This document shows, in pieces, positions 34,197 to 43,225 of a stretch of DNA of 64,000 nucleotides. A program made the position numbers and the translations under genes. Source of the stretch: Deltaproteobacteria bacterium (GTDB taxonomy: Bacteria > Myxococcota_A > UBA9042 > DTJE01); contig JAKPOP010000027.1 of the NCBI GenBank assembly GCA_029547805.1, forward strand, positions 62,001 to 126,000, written 5' to 3'. The notes beneath the pieces are model-generated. The model did no database searches. It had not been told where the DNA came from and saw only the letters and a program-made list of their open reading frames with translations. Every line of letters starts with the position of its first letter. Position 1 is the stretch's first letter.

Positions 34197-35894
34197 TCAG
34201 AGACAGGTCTCCATCGACCGGATGTCCGGCACGAAGGCCGCCGGGAGCGTCGGCGGGCTCGAGAGGGAGAACTGGCGCGCCCCGATCAGGTCCCGGGTGG
34301 CATAGATCACGTCCACGAAGGACACGAGCCCCGCCGGGTCCCAGGGGAAGACCTCGCTGACCGGGGTCATGTAGAGGCCCCCGCCCTGGTCCTCGAGCCG
34401 GCGGCTGACCCAGACCTTCGCATCCTGGCTGATCCAGAGACGGGCCTCGACCACCTTCAGGGAGGCACCGCCCGAGTCCACCACGGTGGTGGCCCCGAAG
34501 ACCCCGCCAAGGTTGGCGAACGTTGGCACGGCCGGGGCCTCGGGCACCCGGGCGCAGCGGGAGTCGGTCCCGAAGACATGGTGGAACCAGAACCACTGGC
34601 CCCCGGAGGCCGCCCGTTCCGCCCGGGCCTCGATGTCTTCCTTCGGCTCGATGGAGGCCACCGTGTAGCATCCGTGGTCGAAGTTGCCCACCAGAGCGGT
34701 GCGCTTGTCGCCGCCGGGGATCGCGTCCCAGGTGGCCCGGTGGGCCGTCAGGGGGAAGAACTCGTCGGCGGAGCCGTTCACCATGAGCACCTTCGCCCGG
34801 GTGTCCGGGAGCAGTCGGGCCGAGTCCAGGTGTTCGATCAGACGGGTCCACTCGGGGCTCCCGGTGTCCAGGCCCGCCTGCCGGAGCAGGGCGTGCTGCC
34901 AGGCATTGGGCGCCTGCACGGCCACGTCCCATGCCCCCGAGGCCGACAGCGGCACCGCGGCCTGGATGCGGTCGTCCACGCCGGCCCCCATCAACGTCGC
35001 GACACCGCCGGCCGAGAAGCCAGTCATGCCCAGACGTTCCGGGTCCACGTCGGGCCGCGTGGCGAGGCAGGTGAGGCCCCGGAGGGCCGCCACCGTGTTC
35101 CCCCAGAACCAGGACCCCCGGGGGTCCTCCAGCGTGTCGAACAGGCGATAGCCGTTCTGGTCCCCGGCCGGGAGGCCCTCGGATCGATTCCCCAGGTCGT
35201 CGGTGCCCCCGCCGGGACCGGTGCAGGCCAGCACGAAGGCCCCGGTCAGCGCCGCCGTGCCTGTCGCGTGGCGTTCCTCGGCCATGCCTCCGAGGCCGTG
35301 GGCCTGGACGATCCCGGGCAGACGACCGGACCCTGCCAGGGGGCGGGAGGCGAACCCCCGGATCCGGATCGGGACCAGGACCCCGTCCCGGGACTCCCAG
35401 GACAGGTAGGAGACCCGGAAGACCCGGACCTGGACCCCGTCCTTCCAGTCCGTGCCGGTCTCGGTGAAGGTGCAGTCGGCCGTGGTGGCGTCCCGGATCC
35501 AGGCGGGGTCGAAGAGACCCTGCCAGGGCGTGGCGGGGCCCGGGTCCCGGGCCTCGTCCGGGATCGCGGGGGTGTCCGCCGGTCCGATGTCCGGGGTCTC
35601 GGAGTCCGGAGTCTCGTCCGGGAGGGTGCCCGGGTCCGGGTCTCCCGGGTCCGTCGGGGTGTCCGGGTCCGGGCCCGGGTCCGGGAGGTCTTCCTGGTGG
35701 GGGAGGTCCGAGTCAACGAGGACCTCCCGGGGGCCCGACGACAGGTCTTCCGACTCGGCCTCCCGGGCGTCCTCCCCCGGGGAGGACCCCTCGGGGATCG
35801 TGACCTCCCAGATCGGGATGTCGACTGCCGGGTTCGTTTCGGCCCCTCCGCAGGAGGCGAGGGACCATGCCAGCAACAGGCACCATCGGTTCAT
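34197..35894 (-). CDS. Lipoprotein alpha/beta-hydrolase, prolyl-oligopeptidase/dienelactone-hydrolase type
   Basis: A 565-residue protein. The signal LLLAWSLASC gives a lipobox; an acidic Asp/Pro linker follows to about residue 130. The hydrolase domain has GIVQAHGLGG (oxyanion region), the elbow MTGFSAGG with Ser294, VNGSADEFFP with a likely catalytic Asp, and GNFDHGCY with a likely His. This order fits acyl-peptide, acetyl xylan or dienelactone hydrolases; the substrate is not clear. AGGAG precedes ATG 35894, which overlaps the stop of the glycosidase-like gene (ATGA). The two may act together on an extracellular polymer. Confidence 0.82.
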   Translation of the reverse strand: MNRWCLLLAWSLASCGGAETNPAVDIPIWEVTIPEGSSPGEDAREAESEDLSSGPREVLVDSDLPHQEDLPDPGPDPDTPTDPGDPDPGTLPDETPDSETPDIGPADTPAIPDEARDPGPATPWQGLFDPAWIRDATTADCTFTETGTDWKDGVQVRVFRVSYLSWESRDGVLVPIRIRGFASRPLAGSGRLPGIVQAHGLGGMAEERHATGTAALTGAFVLACTGPGGGTDDLGNRSEGLPAGDQNGYRLFDTLEDPRGSWFWGNTVAALRGLTCLATRPDVDPERLGMTGFSAGGVATLMGAGVDDRIQAAVPLSASGAWDVAVQAPNAWQHALLRQAGLDTGSPEWTRLIEHLDSARLLPDTRAKVLMVNGSADEFFPLTAHRATWDAIPGGDKRTALVGNFDHGCYTVASIEPKEDIEARAERAASGGQWFWFHHVFGTDSRCARVPEAPAVPTFANLGGVFGATTVVDSGGASLKVVEARLWISQDAKVWVSRRLEDQGGGLYMTPVSEVFPWDPAGLVSFVDVIYATRDLIGARQFSLSSPPTLPAAFVPDIRSMETCL

Positions 35895-38524
35895 GGCGAG
35901 GCTCCTGGCGCCAGGGACACATCCACGACCACGGGACGGCCGTCGGTCGGCACGGTCCCGACGCGGATGATGGCCGAGGTGGTGCCGAAGAGGGTGTCCC
36001 GGCGATCGATCTCTCCCTCCGGCACCTCCGCTCCATCGACCCGGAAGGTCGGAAGCCCCGAGGGGGCATCCCACCGGAGGGTCCAGGAGAAAGGGGTCTC
36101 TCCGGTCCGCTGACGAATCTGGACCTGGAAGGTTCCGGCTCCGGTGCCCCGAGTCACCGTCACGTCGAAGCGGGCCGCCCCGGCCCGGAGGCCCTGGAAG
36201 GCCATCCGGGGCCAGGCCTCGGGGAGGTGGGGGCGCAGGGCCACCGTGCCCCCGAGGGCATCAGGGGCGAAGCCGATCAGGTACCGAAGGGCCGCCTCGG
36301 CGACGATGCCGCCCTCCCAGGGGCGGAACCTGGCCGTGTAGTCCCCGATCACCCCGGTGGGGTCATAGACCAGGGAGACCCCCGAGTGGTCGTCGAAGAT
36401 CAGGTATTCCTGGAGGTTGCCGCTGGTGTCCAGGGAGAGGCGCACGGCATCGAAGGCCGCCTGGGCCTCAGGGTGTCCGATGGCGGTCATGGCCGCCAGC
36501 GTGTAGCCTGGCAGCATGCCCGTGTAGATCCCCTCCCAGGCCCCCATCGTGCCGGCCCAGTAGGGGTCCAGGGGCGACACCCACTCCCCGGGAGCCCGGC
36601 GGATGCGGTCCCCGAGGCATCGGAGGGAGGTCTGGGCCAGGGGCTCGTCACCGTCGAGCCAGCCGCTCCAGGTCACCTGGAGGGCGGCATCCTCGAAGGG
36701 GGCCGAGGGCGTTTCGGTGTCCCGGTCCAGATACGCCGCCAGGCATCCATCGGGCCGCAGGTACCGGGGAAGGGTCCGGTCCGCCATCCGGTCCGCCCGG
36801 TCTCGGAGGTCCTCGGCCAGGGCCGTCTCGCCCAGGTCGTCCAGCAGGTCCCCGGCGTCCCGGGCCGCCCCGAGCCAGAGCAGCGTCGAGTTCAGGGACC
36901 AGGACCGGTCGTGGTGGGGGTAGTCCAGGTCCGGCACTCCCAGGGCGGTGTTCATGGCCGCCCGGAAGGTCTCGTCCCCGGTGAAGGGCAGCAGGTCGTC
37001 GGGCCCGAAGGCCTGGTCCATCATGCAGCGGCGGATCAGGGGCACCCGGGAGGCCACCCGGGAGGGGTCCCCGGACCACCGGGCATGGAGCGTGTGCATC
37101 CGGACCAGGTAGGAGGGGGTCTCGGCCGCCACCCGGCCGTCCAGGGTCCCCAGGGAGGCCCAGTCGGGGGCCGGGGGGGCCCCGGCGGGGTCCAGGTCCG
37201 CATCGTAACTGTTCCGGAGGTCTCCGGACCAGCGGATGGCCGCCTCCAGGTAGTCCAGGATGGCGGCGACGTCCTCGAAGGCCCCGTAGGCCAGCAGGGC
37301 CAGCACCGGCCCCATGTTGTCCCGGGTCCAGGTCCGGGTGTACTCGGACATGGGGCAACTGGCACCGGTGGCGGCGGTCTGGACCTTCAGGGTCATCTTC
37401 ATGCCCTCCAGGAAGTCCGCCACCAGGGGGTCCGGCAGGTCCATCATGACCGTTCGGCGGTTCCAGTCCTGGTAGTCCTCCTCCGCCTGCTGGAGGGCCA
37501 CCGCCAGCAGGTCCTCGGGTCTCCCGGAGAGGCGCATGGGCCAGTCCTCCGGCGCCCGGTCCCCGGCCAGGCGCTCCGAGGCGCAGGCCACCCACAGGCG
37601 CCAGATGGAGGTCCCCGCCGACAGGGGCCCCAGAGGCAACCGGGTCCGCGTCCCGTCCACCTCCGGGATTCCGGGGCCCATGAGCCCGCTGACCAGATCC
37701 CGAACCCGCCCGTCGCTCACCGGGCCGGTCTCCCGGGTGCGGCCTCCAGGCAAGGGGACCTGGGGGTTCGTCGCCTCCACCACCAGGGACCAGCCGTCCC
37801 GGTCCTCGGAGGCCTGGACCAGCAAGCCCCGGACCCAGCAGGTCGGGGGGATGTCCGCCAGGCCCTGGGGGGCCCCCAGGTCCACCGTCACGAGCGTGAT
37901 CCCGTCCCGGGTCGCGCGGGTCACCACCACCGGCGCCGAGAGGCTGCGTCCTGCCCACTCCTCCTCGAAGGGAACCGGACTCTCGTCCTCGGGGCCCGCC
38001 ACCCACACCGTGAAGTCCCCGAAGAAGTTGGGGCGCCGCTCGTAGGTCGGGCCCACCAGGCTGTGGAGGGTGTTGAGAGGGTCCGCCACGCCGACCTGGG
38101 CAAAGAGAAGCCCGTTGCCGGTCCCGAAGGCCCCCCGATGGCCCAGGCCCGGCCTCCGATCCGGTGGGCCCTCCACCCGGGTGGCGAACAGGGACATCCG
38201 TTCAAAGGCCTCCGGGGCCAGGGTGGCCACTTCCCGGGGCAGCGGGAACATCGGGCCCCGGGCCCACAGGCCTGTCGGCGACACCTCCTCCAGGGAGTCG
38301 TCGCCAGGGTCCGCCGTGTCCACCGGGCTGTCCGCCGGGGGAACCTCCGCCGCCGGGTCCAGGCCCGGGTCCGTCGCCGGCCCGTCCAGAGCCCCAGAGA
38401 CGTCGCCTGGGACGTCATCTCCCGGGAGATCGGCGCCGGTTCCCGGGTCATCGGCCCGGGTCCCTGTCCCGCATCCCGTCGCCAGCAGCAGGGCCAGGGC
38501 CCACCAGACTCCCACGCGGGTCAT
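35891..38524 (-). CDS. Lipoprotein with six-hairpin glycosidase-like domain
   Basis: An 877-residue lipoprotein (signal ALALLLATGC, then an acidic linker to about residue 85). From about 85 to 330 it is beta-rich. From about 350 to 780 it has the helix pairs of an (alpha/alpha)6 barrel with typical phrases: YTRTWTRDNMGPVLALLAYG, SWSLNSTLLWLGAARDAGDL and FRPWEGGIVAEAALRYLIGF. The Asp in RTWTRDN is a candidate catalytic acid. A final beta domain (about 790-877) resembles the C-terminal cap of rhamnosidase-type enzymes. I cannot assign a GH family or sugar. ATG 38524 sits five bases after AGGAGG; a GTG at 38530 is possible. It is 15 bp behind the thioredoxin-fold gene. Confidence 0.75.
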   Translation of the reverse strand: MTRVGVWWALALLLATGCGTGTRADDPGTGADLPGDDVPGDVSGALDGPATDPGLDPAAEVPPADSPVDTADPGDDSLEEVSPTGLWARGPMFPLPREVATLAPEAFERMSLFATRVEGPPDRRPGLGHRGAFGTGNGLLFAQVGVADPLNTLHSLVGPTYERRPNFFGDFTVWVAGPEDESPVPFEEEWAGRSLSAPVVVTRATRDGITLVTVDLGAPQGLADIPPTCWVRGLLVQASEDRDGWSLVVEATNPQVPLPGGRTRETGPVSDGRVRDLVSGLMGPGIPEVDGTRTRLPLGPLSAGTSIWRLWVACASERLAGDRAPEDWPMRLSGRPEDLLAVALQQAEEDYQDWNRRTVMMDLPDPLVADFLEGMKMTLKVQTAATGASCPMSEYTRTWTRDNMGPVLALLAYGAFEDVAAILDYLEAAIRWSGDLRNSYDADLDPAGAPPAPDWASLGTLDGRVAAETPSYLVRMHTLHARWSGDPSRVASRVPLIRRCMMDQAFGPDDLLPFTGDETFRAAMNTALGVPDLDYPHHDRSWSLNSTLLWLGAARDAGDLLDDLGETALAEDLRDRADRMADRTLPRYLRPDGCLAAYLDRDTETPSAPFEDAALQVTWSGWLDGDEPLAQTSLRCLGDRIRRAPGEWVSPLDPYWAGTMGAWEGIYTGMLPGYTLAAMTAIGHPEAQAAFDAVRLSLDTSGNLQEYLIFDDHSGVSLVYDPTGVIGDYTARFRPWEGGIVAEAALRYLIGFAPDALGGTVALRPHLPEAWPRMAFQGLRAGAARFDVTVTRGTGAGTFQVQIRQRTGETPFSWTLRWDAPSGLPTFRVDGAEVPEGEIDRRDTLFGTTSAIIRVGTVPTDGRPVVVDVSLAPGASP

Positions 38525-38539
38525 CGGCACCTCCTGGGG

Positions 38540-40144
38540 TCACGGGGACTCGCAGCCGCCGCCGGAGGGCAGGTCGCCGGACCCCTCCGACAGGGGCGTC
38601 TTGCACCCCGCGAGGGCGGGATTGTGCTGGCAGATCATCTGCTGGATCTCCAGCGGCGACAGGCCGTTGGCCAGATGCCGGTTGTTCACCAGCCACGTGG
38701 GGCTCGCCCCGATGCCCAGCGCCTCACCGGTCTTCAGGTCCTCCGACAGCCACTGCCGTCCCTGGGAACCCTGGGAGCACTGCTGGACCTTCCGGGCCAG
38801 GCCCCGGTCCGGCAGGCACTTCTGCCAGTCGGTGGCCGAGAGGTCCTCGTTGCGGCACCACAGGTACGCCAGGAAATCCCGGGGTTTCTTCACCAGACGC
38901 TGGACGCAGACCTGCCGGAGGTCCTCTTCCACCTCGGCGGGGCCGTGGAGCGACTCGAAGGTCCCTGGTGCCGTCTCGTCGGCCAGATAGTGCACCTGTA
39001 ACTCCAGGGCATCTCCGAAGGCCGCCACCACCTCCCGCATTGACTGGAGGGCCAGGATGCCAAAGGGACAATGGCTCATCACGAAGACCTCCAGGCGGTT
39101 CGGCCGGTCCGGCCGGCAGGTCAGGGTCTGCGTGCAACGGGGGTCCTGGCAGTCCACCAGTTCGTTGCCGTCGTCGTCCACGGCGTTGTCGCAGATCTCC
39201 GAGGTCGGGTCGAAGGTGGCCTCCACCGCCAGCATCTGGTAGGTCCCCACCGGCCGGAAGAAGCGGGTCACCTGGGCATAGAAGGCGTCCTGCGTGATCT
39301 CCTGGCCGAACAGGAAGGCCGGCAGGTAGGGCTGCTCGGCCTCCAGCAACAGGCGATGGAGGGCCTTGCCCTCCTCGGTGCCGTAGTCCACCACCTGGAC
39401 CTGGAGACCCTCGAACATCGTCTTGAGCTGGCGGGTCCCCTCCTCGACCGCCGGCCCGCAGGCGGAACAGCGAGCGTCGCTGAGCACGGTCAGGGAGATG
39501 GGCCGGGGGGGCGGGAGTTCCTGGCAGGTTCGGGGCGGGGCCCCGGTGAAGGAGCGGCAGAGGGCCCGCAGGTAGGCCTCGGGGGTCCGGGGTCCCTCGT
39601 AGGGAGACCCTCCCAGCAACAGGGTGGGGGACCCGCCGATCCCCATGCCCTCGGCCAGGCGGAAGGACTGTCCCAGCAGCGTCTTGCCTTCCTCTCCCTC
39701 GGCGCATGCGGTGATGGGGGCCGGATCGATGCCCACGGACCGGGCGCACTCCAGGAAGTTTCCCGGGATCGCCGAGGCGTCCTGGTTCATGCAGAGGACC
39801 AGGGGCCGGAGTTTCGCCGGGACCTTCTCGGCGGTGCAGGCCTGGAGCAGGTCCCCGGTCAGCTCGTCCTCTCCGTGCATCGAGTCGAGGCTTCCGTCCT
39901 CCCCGATGCCGCCGATGAAGTGGAGCCGGAAGCGGGTGTGGGGATCCAGGCGATCGAGGGCCGGGAAGAGGGCCTGTTCGGCCTGGACGCCGTAAGGACA
40001 CTGGGACATCACGAAGAGGTCCACCTGCAGGGGGGTCGGGGCCTCCTCCGCCACGGGAGGCGCCTGGACCACGTCGGCCGTCTTGCAGGTCTGGCAGGCC
40101 AGGGACGAGACCAGCAGGGGCCACAGCACCGAGGATCGGCTCAT
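38540..40144 (-). CDS. Lipoprotein with three thioredoxin-like modules
   Basis: A 534-residue protein with a signal and lipobox (VSSLAC). Residues about 40-205 are a first DsbA/GILT-like module opened by VDLFVMSQCPYG with Cys49. The middle module has TVLSDARCSACGP, a true C-x2-C (Cys226, Cys229). The third, from about 350, opens with EVFVMSHCPFG (Cys359) and ends with a cis-Pro-type GIGASPTWLVN; the first module has GIGGSPTLLLGG at the matching place. The two outer sites have a single Cys where GILT and DsbA have C-x2-C. Between modules two and three lies CDNAVDDDGNELVDC, a calcium-loop-like Asp motif. It may be a periplasmic thiol exchange or copper/disulfide-handling protein. Confidence 0.78.
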   Translation of the reverse strand: MSRSSVLWPLLVSSLACQTCKTADVVQAPPVAEEAPTPLQVDLFVMSQCPYGVQAEQALFPALDRLDPHTRFRLHFIGGIGEDGSLDSMHGEDELTGDLLQACTAEKVPAKLRPLVLCMNQDASAIPGNFLECARSVGIDPAPITACAEGEEGKTLLGQSFRLAEGMGIGGSPTLLLGGSPYEGPRTPEAYLRALCRSFTGAPPRTCQELPPPRPISLTVLSDARCSACGPAVEEGTRQLKTMFEGLQVQVVDYGTEEGKALHRLLLEAEQPYLPAFLFGQEITQDAFYAQVTRFFRPVGTYQMLAVEATFDPTSEICDNAVDDDGNELVDCQDPRCTQTLTCRPDRPNRLEVFVMSHCPFGILALQSMREVVAAFGDALELQVHYLADETAPGTFESLHGPAEVEEDLRQVCVQRLVKKPRDFLAYLWCRNEDLSATDWQKCLPDRGLARKVQQCSQGSQGRQWLSEDLKTGEALGIGASPTWLVNNRHLANGLSPLEIQQMICQHNPALAGCKTPLSEGSGDLPSGGGCESP

Positions 40145-40171
40145 GGGAGTCTCCCGGAAGGACCGCCTAGA

Positions 40172-41071
40172 TTACCGCAAGGCGGCCCGGATTGCCTCGT
40201 CCAGATCGGCGAGGCGGAAGACGTAGCCCGTATCCAGGGCCACCTGGGGAAGGACGCGCTGGGAGGCCAGCAGTTCCCTGGCGAACTCCCCCAGGACCAG
40301 CCGCAGCAGCGGCGTCGGAGCCGGCAGCAGGGCCGGGCGTCCGAGGGCTCGGCCCAGGGCGGTGGCGAAGGCCCGCTGGCGCACCGGATGGGGCGCCGTG
40401 ACGTTGAGGGGCCCCCGGATCGCCGGCGTCTCGATGGCGTGGCGGATCAGCCCCAGGACGTCCTCCAGGGCCACCCAGGGCAGGAACTGTCGCCCCAGGC
40501 CGAAGGGTCCTCCAAGACCCTTGCGGAACAGCGGCAGCATCGCCTGGACGGTGCCCCCGCCGGGGCCCAGCACGAGTCCCAGGCGGGCCAGGACGACCCG
40601 GATGCCCAGGGCCTCGGCCCCTCGGGCCTCCCGTTCCCAGTCCTGACAGACCTGGGCCAGGAAACCGCGCCCTGGCGGAGAGGTCTCCACCAGTTCCTCG
40701 TCGCCCCGGTCCCCGTACCAGCCCACCGCCGACGCGGACACCAGCACCGCCGGCCGGGAGGGAAGGGCCTGCAGCGCCATGACCAGGTTCCGGGTGCCCT
40801 GAGACCGGCTGCGGGACAATGCCTCCTTGTAGGGTCCGGACCATCGCCGGCCGGCGATGGACTCGCCCGCCAGGTGGACCACGGCCTCGACGCCCTCGAA
40901 GGCCTCCCGGGGCGGGGGACCCTCGAGGGCGTCCCAGCGGAAGGCATCCACCGGTCCCAGGACCCTCCGGGCCTGCACCGGGTCCCTGGCCAGCACGGTC
41001 ACCGGCCCCGGGGCGGTCTCCACGAGCCGTCGGCCGATGAATCCCGTGGCGCCTGTGATGAGCCATCGCAT
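40172..41071 (-). CDS. TIGR01777-type NAD(P)-dependent epimerase (SDR39U1 family)
   Basis: A 299-residue short-chain dehydrogenase-fold protein. MRWLITGATGFIGRRLV is the nucleotide-binding start; VVHLAGESIAGRRWS, LVSASAVGWYGDRGDE and the C-terminal LLPAPTPLLRLVLGEFA plus ASQRVLPQ are hallmark stretches of the YfcH/SDR39U1 group. The Tyr of GWYGD sits at the SDR active-site position. The substrate is unknown in all bacteria I know of. It is the first gene of the leftward operon of four, 27 bp before the thioredoxin-fold gene, behind a good promoter. Confidence 0.92.
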   Translation of the reverse strand: MRWLITGATGFIGRRLVETAPGPVTVLARDPVQARRVLGPVDAFRWDALEGPPPREAFEGVEAVVHLAGESIAGRRWSGPYKEALSRSRSQGTRNLVMALQALPSRPAVLVSASAVGWYGDRGDEELVETSPPGRGFLAQVCQDWEREARGAEALGIRVVLARLGLVLGPGGGTVQAMLPLFRKGLGGPFGLGRQFLPWVALEDVLGLIRHAIETPAIRGPLNVTAPHPVRQRAFATALGRALGRPALLPAPTPLLRLVLGEFARELLASQRVLPQVALDTGYVFRLADLDEAIRAALR

Positions 41072-41112
41072 CGGCGTTCCCTGGCGGAAGGGGTCGTGCC
41101 TCGATCGCCTGC

Positions 41113-41141
41113 AGGATAGCAGGAGGCGCCGTTGCTGTCAT
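41113..41141 (-). promoter_or_regulatory. Promoter of the epimerase operon
   Basis: Minus-strand ATGACA (41141-41136) and TATCCT (41118-41113) are 17 bp apart; the -10 is preceded by TGC. The start codon is 41 bp downstream. Confidence 0.65.
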
Positions 41142-41187
41142 GGACTCCCCGGGCATCGGGGCGCTCGGCCGCGAGGTCGAACCGCCG

Positions 41188-41196
41188 TGCTATCCT
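41188..41196 (+). promoter_or_regulatory. Extended -10 element of the LtaS-like gene
   Basis: TGCTATCCT repeats exactly the extended -10 of the divergent promoter about 70 bp away. No -35 is seen. The ATG is 27 bp downstream. Confidence 0.45.
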
Positions 41197-41223
41197 TCCC
41201 ACGCCAAGGAGAGGCGATCCTGC

Positions 41224-43185
41224 ATGGACCGGGGCCGCAGTCATGTCTGGGCGGTCTGGGTCGCGATGGCGGCGATCCATCTCCCGTACCGGGTCGTCCG
41301 GACCGTGGCGCTGGTCCAGGGTGGCGAGTGGGGGGAGGTGCGGGTGCCCCTGCTGCTGCTCAAGATGCCCCTCTTTCTCGGGATGGACCTCGCCGGCGCG
41401 ACGATCGGGGCCCTGGTGGCCCTGGGGCTGGCCTGGCCCCTGCGGCGGGCGGGACGGGAAGGCCCGGCGCGGGTCGTCGAGGGGCTGACCATCGCCCTCC
41501 TGGGGTTCTACGTCCCCGTCAGCGGGTTCGTGCGGCTCGTGCTCGGGACCCCCCTGGATGCCCTCGCTCTCCAGTACCTGCTGGGAGGCGAGGAGTCCTC
41601 GGGCGGTCTGGTTTCCGAGGCGCTTCGGGACTCCATCTCCCTCTACCTGACTCCGGGTCGCCTGGGGGTCGTCGGGGCCTCGATGGTCCTGGGGCTGGCG
41701 GTGTGGGGGGGCTGGGGCCGCCTGGGACCGCGGGTCTCCCGGAGGGGCACGGGGGTGGCTGCCGGCGTCGGGATTCTCTGGATGGCCGCATCGGGCCTCC
41801 TGGCGCCGGCCCTCTCGTCGGGGAGGCTGCTCGGAACCCGGGTGATGACCTGGGAGCAGGAGCGCTCGGAGGTCCCGGACCTGTTGGGTTCGGTGGTCCG
41901 CCTGCTCCCGGATCGGTGGCGCACTCCCGAGGAGGAGGGGCCCTTGACCTTCCGGTTCCAGGCGCCCCTGGACCCCCTGCCCCCGGAGACACCCCCGTTG
42001 GCGGAGGCCCGTTCCGGGCGGTCCAACCTGCTGCTGGTGGTCCTGGAGTCGGTGCCTGGGCGGGTCCTGCAGTCCACCGGGGCCCAGGACCTGCCGGTCC
42101 TCCGGTCCCTGGCGGCCCGGGGCGTCTCCTTCGAGGCCCACTACACCCCATGGCCCCAGACCTTCAAGAGTTTCTTTGCGCTCCTCTGCTCCGAGCAGCC
42201 CTGGCCCGGAGACCGTCCCGAGAGCGACCTGCGGTTCCGGGACGCCTGCCCCGACGGCCTGATCTCGGTGCTGCGGCGGGCCGGGTGGCGGACCTCGGTC
42301 TTCCTGTCGGGGGATGGCCGGTTCGAGCGTCTCCGGGAGTTCCTGGAGCGCCAGCGGCCCGACGTGATCCGGGACATGACCGACATGCCGGGCCAGGAGG
42401 GCGCCTGGCGCAACTCCTGGGGACTGGACGAGGACGTGACCATCCGGGCGATCCTCCAGGACCTGGCCTCCCGGCCCGTCGATCCGGTCCGGCCCTTCGC
42501 GGTGATTTACAACCTGGCCGTCGGGCATCACCCCTACGACTTTCCAGGGTTTCCTGGGCAGGCGGTCGGAACGCGGGAGGATCATGCCCGGGCGGTGGCC
42601 TACATCGATGGCGTCCTGGGGCGCCTGCTGGAGGGCCTCCGGGCCGCCGGGCACGGGGATGACACGCTGGTGGTGGTGCTGTCGGACCACGGGGAAGGCT
42701 TCCAGGAGCACCCCGGCGGAGCGGGTCACGGTCCCCGGCTCTTCGAGGAGCATGTCCGGGTGCCCTGGCTGCTGGCGGGACCGGGCATTTCCCCGCAGGT
42801 GACGGTGCGTCAGCCGACCACCCACCAGGACGTCGCCCCGACGCTGGCCTCCCTGCTGGGCATCGAGGCGCCCTGGACCTGGCAGGGGCGGGACCTGACG
42901 CGGGACCCCGTCCCGCGCCCCGTCTTCATGGCGGGCCGCCTCCCGGTGAGCCCCCTGGCGGTGCGCCATGGACCCTGGAAGTGGATCCAGCAGTACGGAG
43001 GAGACGACGAGTCCCTGTTCCATCTGGAGGCGGACCCCGCCGAGAGCCGGGACCTCCGGGCAGAACGGCCGGGACTCGCGGAGGCGCTCAGAAACGCCGC
43101 GCTGGCCTGGCGGAACCATGGCCGGCTGCTGCTGGAACAGTACTCGGAGGTCCTGTCCCGGGAGGCCCCCGCCCGGGCCCCCTGA
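41224..43185 (+). CDS. LtaS-like membrane sulfatase-fold phosphotransferase
   Basis: A 653-residue protein. Residues 1-200 have about four membrane segments (e.g. LTIALLGFYVPVSGFVRLVL). The catalytic domain from about 265 is alkaline-phosphatase fold: LLLVVLESVPG (metal-binding Glu), PWPQTFKSFFALLC with Thr313 at the nucleophile position used by LTA synthases and phosphoethanolamine transferases, LAVGHHPYDFPG, and VVVLSDHGEGFQEH (metal-binding Asp-His). It likely moves a phospholipid head group onto a surface glycan or hydrolyses a phosphodiester outside the inner membrane; true sulfatases would have a Cys or Ser nucleophile. ATG 41224 is chosen as the start of hydrophobic sequence; the ribosome site is weak. 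Confidence 0.85.
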   Translation: MDRGRSHVWAVWVAMAAIHLPYRVVRTVALVQGGEWGEVRVPLLLLKMPLFLGMDLAGATIGALVALGLAWPLRRAGREGPARVVEGLTIALLGFYVPVSGFVRLVLGTPLDALALQYLLGGEESSGGLVSEALRDSISLYLTPGRLGVVGASMVLGLAVWGGWGRLGPRVSRRGTGVAAGVGILWMAASGLLAPALSSGRLLGTRVMTWEQERSEVPDLLGSVVRLLPDRWRTPEEEGPLTFRFQAPLDPLPPETPPLAEARSGRSNLLLVVLESVPGRVLQSTGAQDLPVLRSLAARGVSFEAHYTPWPQTFKSFFALLCSEQPWPGDRPESDLRFRDACPDGLISVLRRAGWRTSVFLSGDGRFERLREFLERQRPDVIRDMTDMPGQEGAWRNSWGLDEDVTIRAILQDLASRPVDPVRPFAVIYNLAVGHHPYDFPGFPGQAVGTREDHARAVAYIDGVLGRLLEGLRAAGHGDDTLVVVLSDHGEGFQEHPGGAGHGPRLFEEHVRVPWLLAGPGISPQVTVRQPTTHQDVAPTLASLLGIEAPWTWQGRDLTRDPVPRPVFMAGRLPVSPLAVRHGPWKWIQQYGGDDESLFHLEADPAESRDLRAERPGLAEALRNAALAWRNHGRLLLEQYSEVLSREAPARAP

Positions 43186-43225
43186 GGGCATTGGCGGATG
43201 GCCCGACCCTGGCGTCTGGCGGGGA

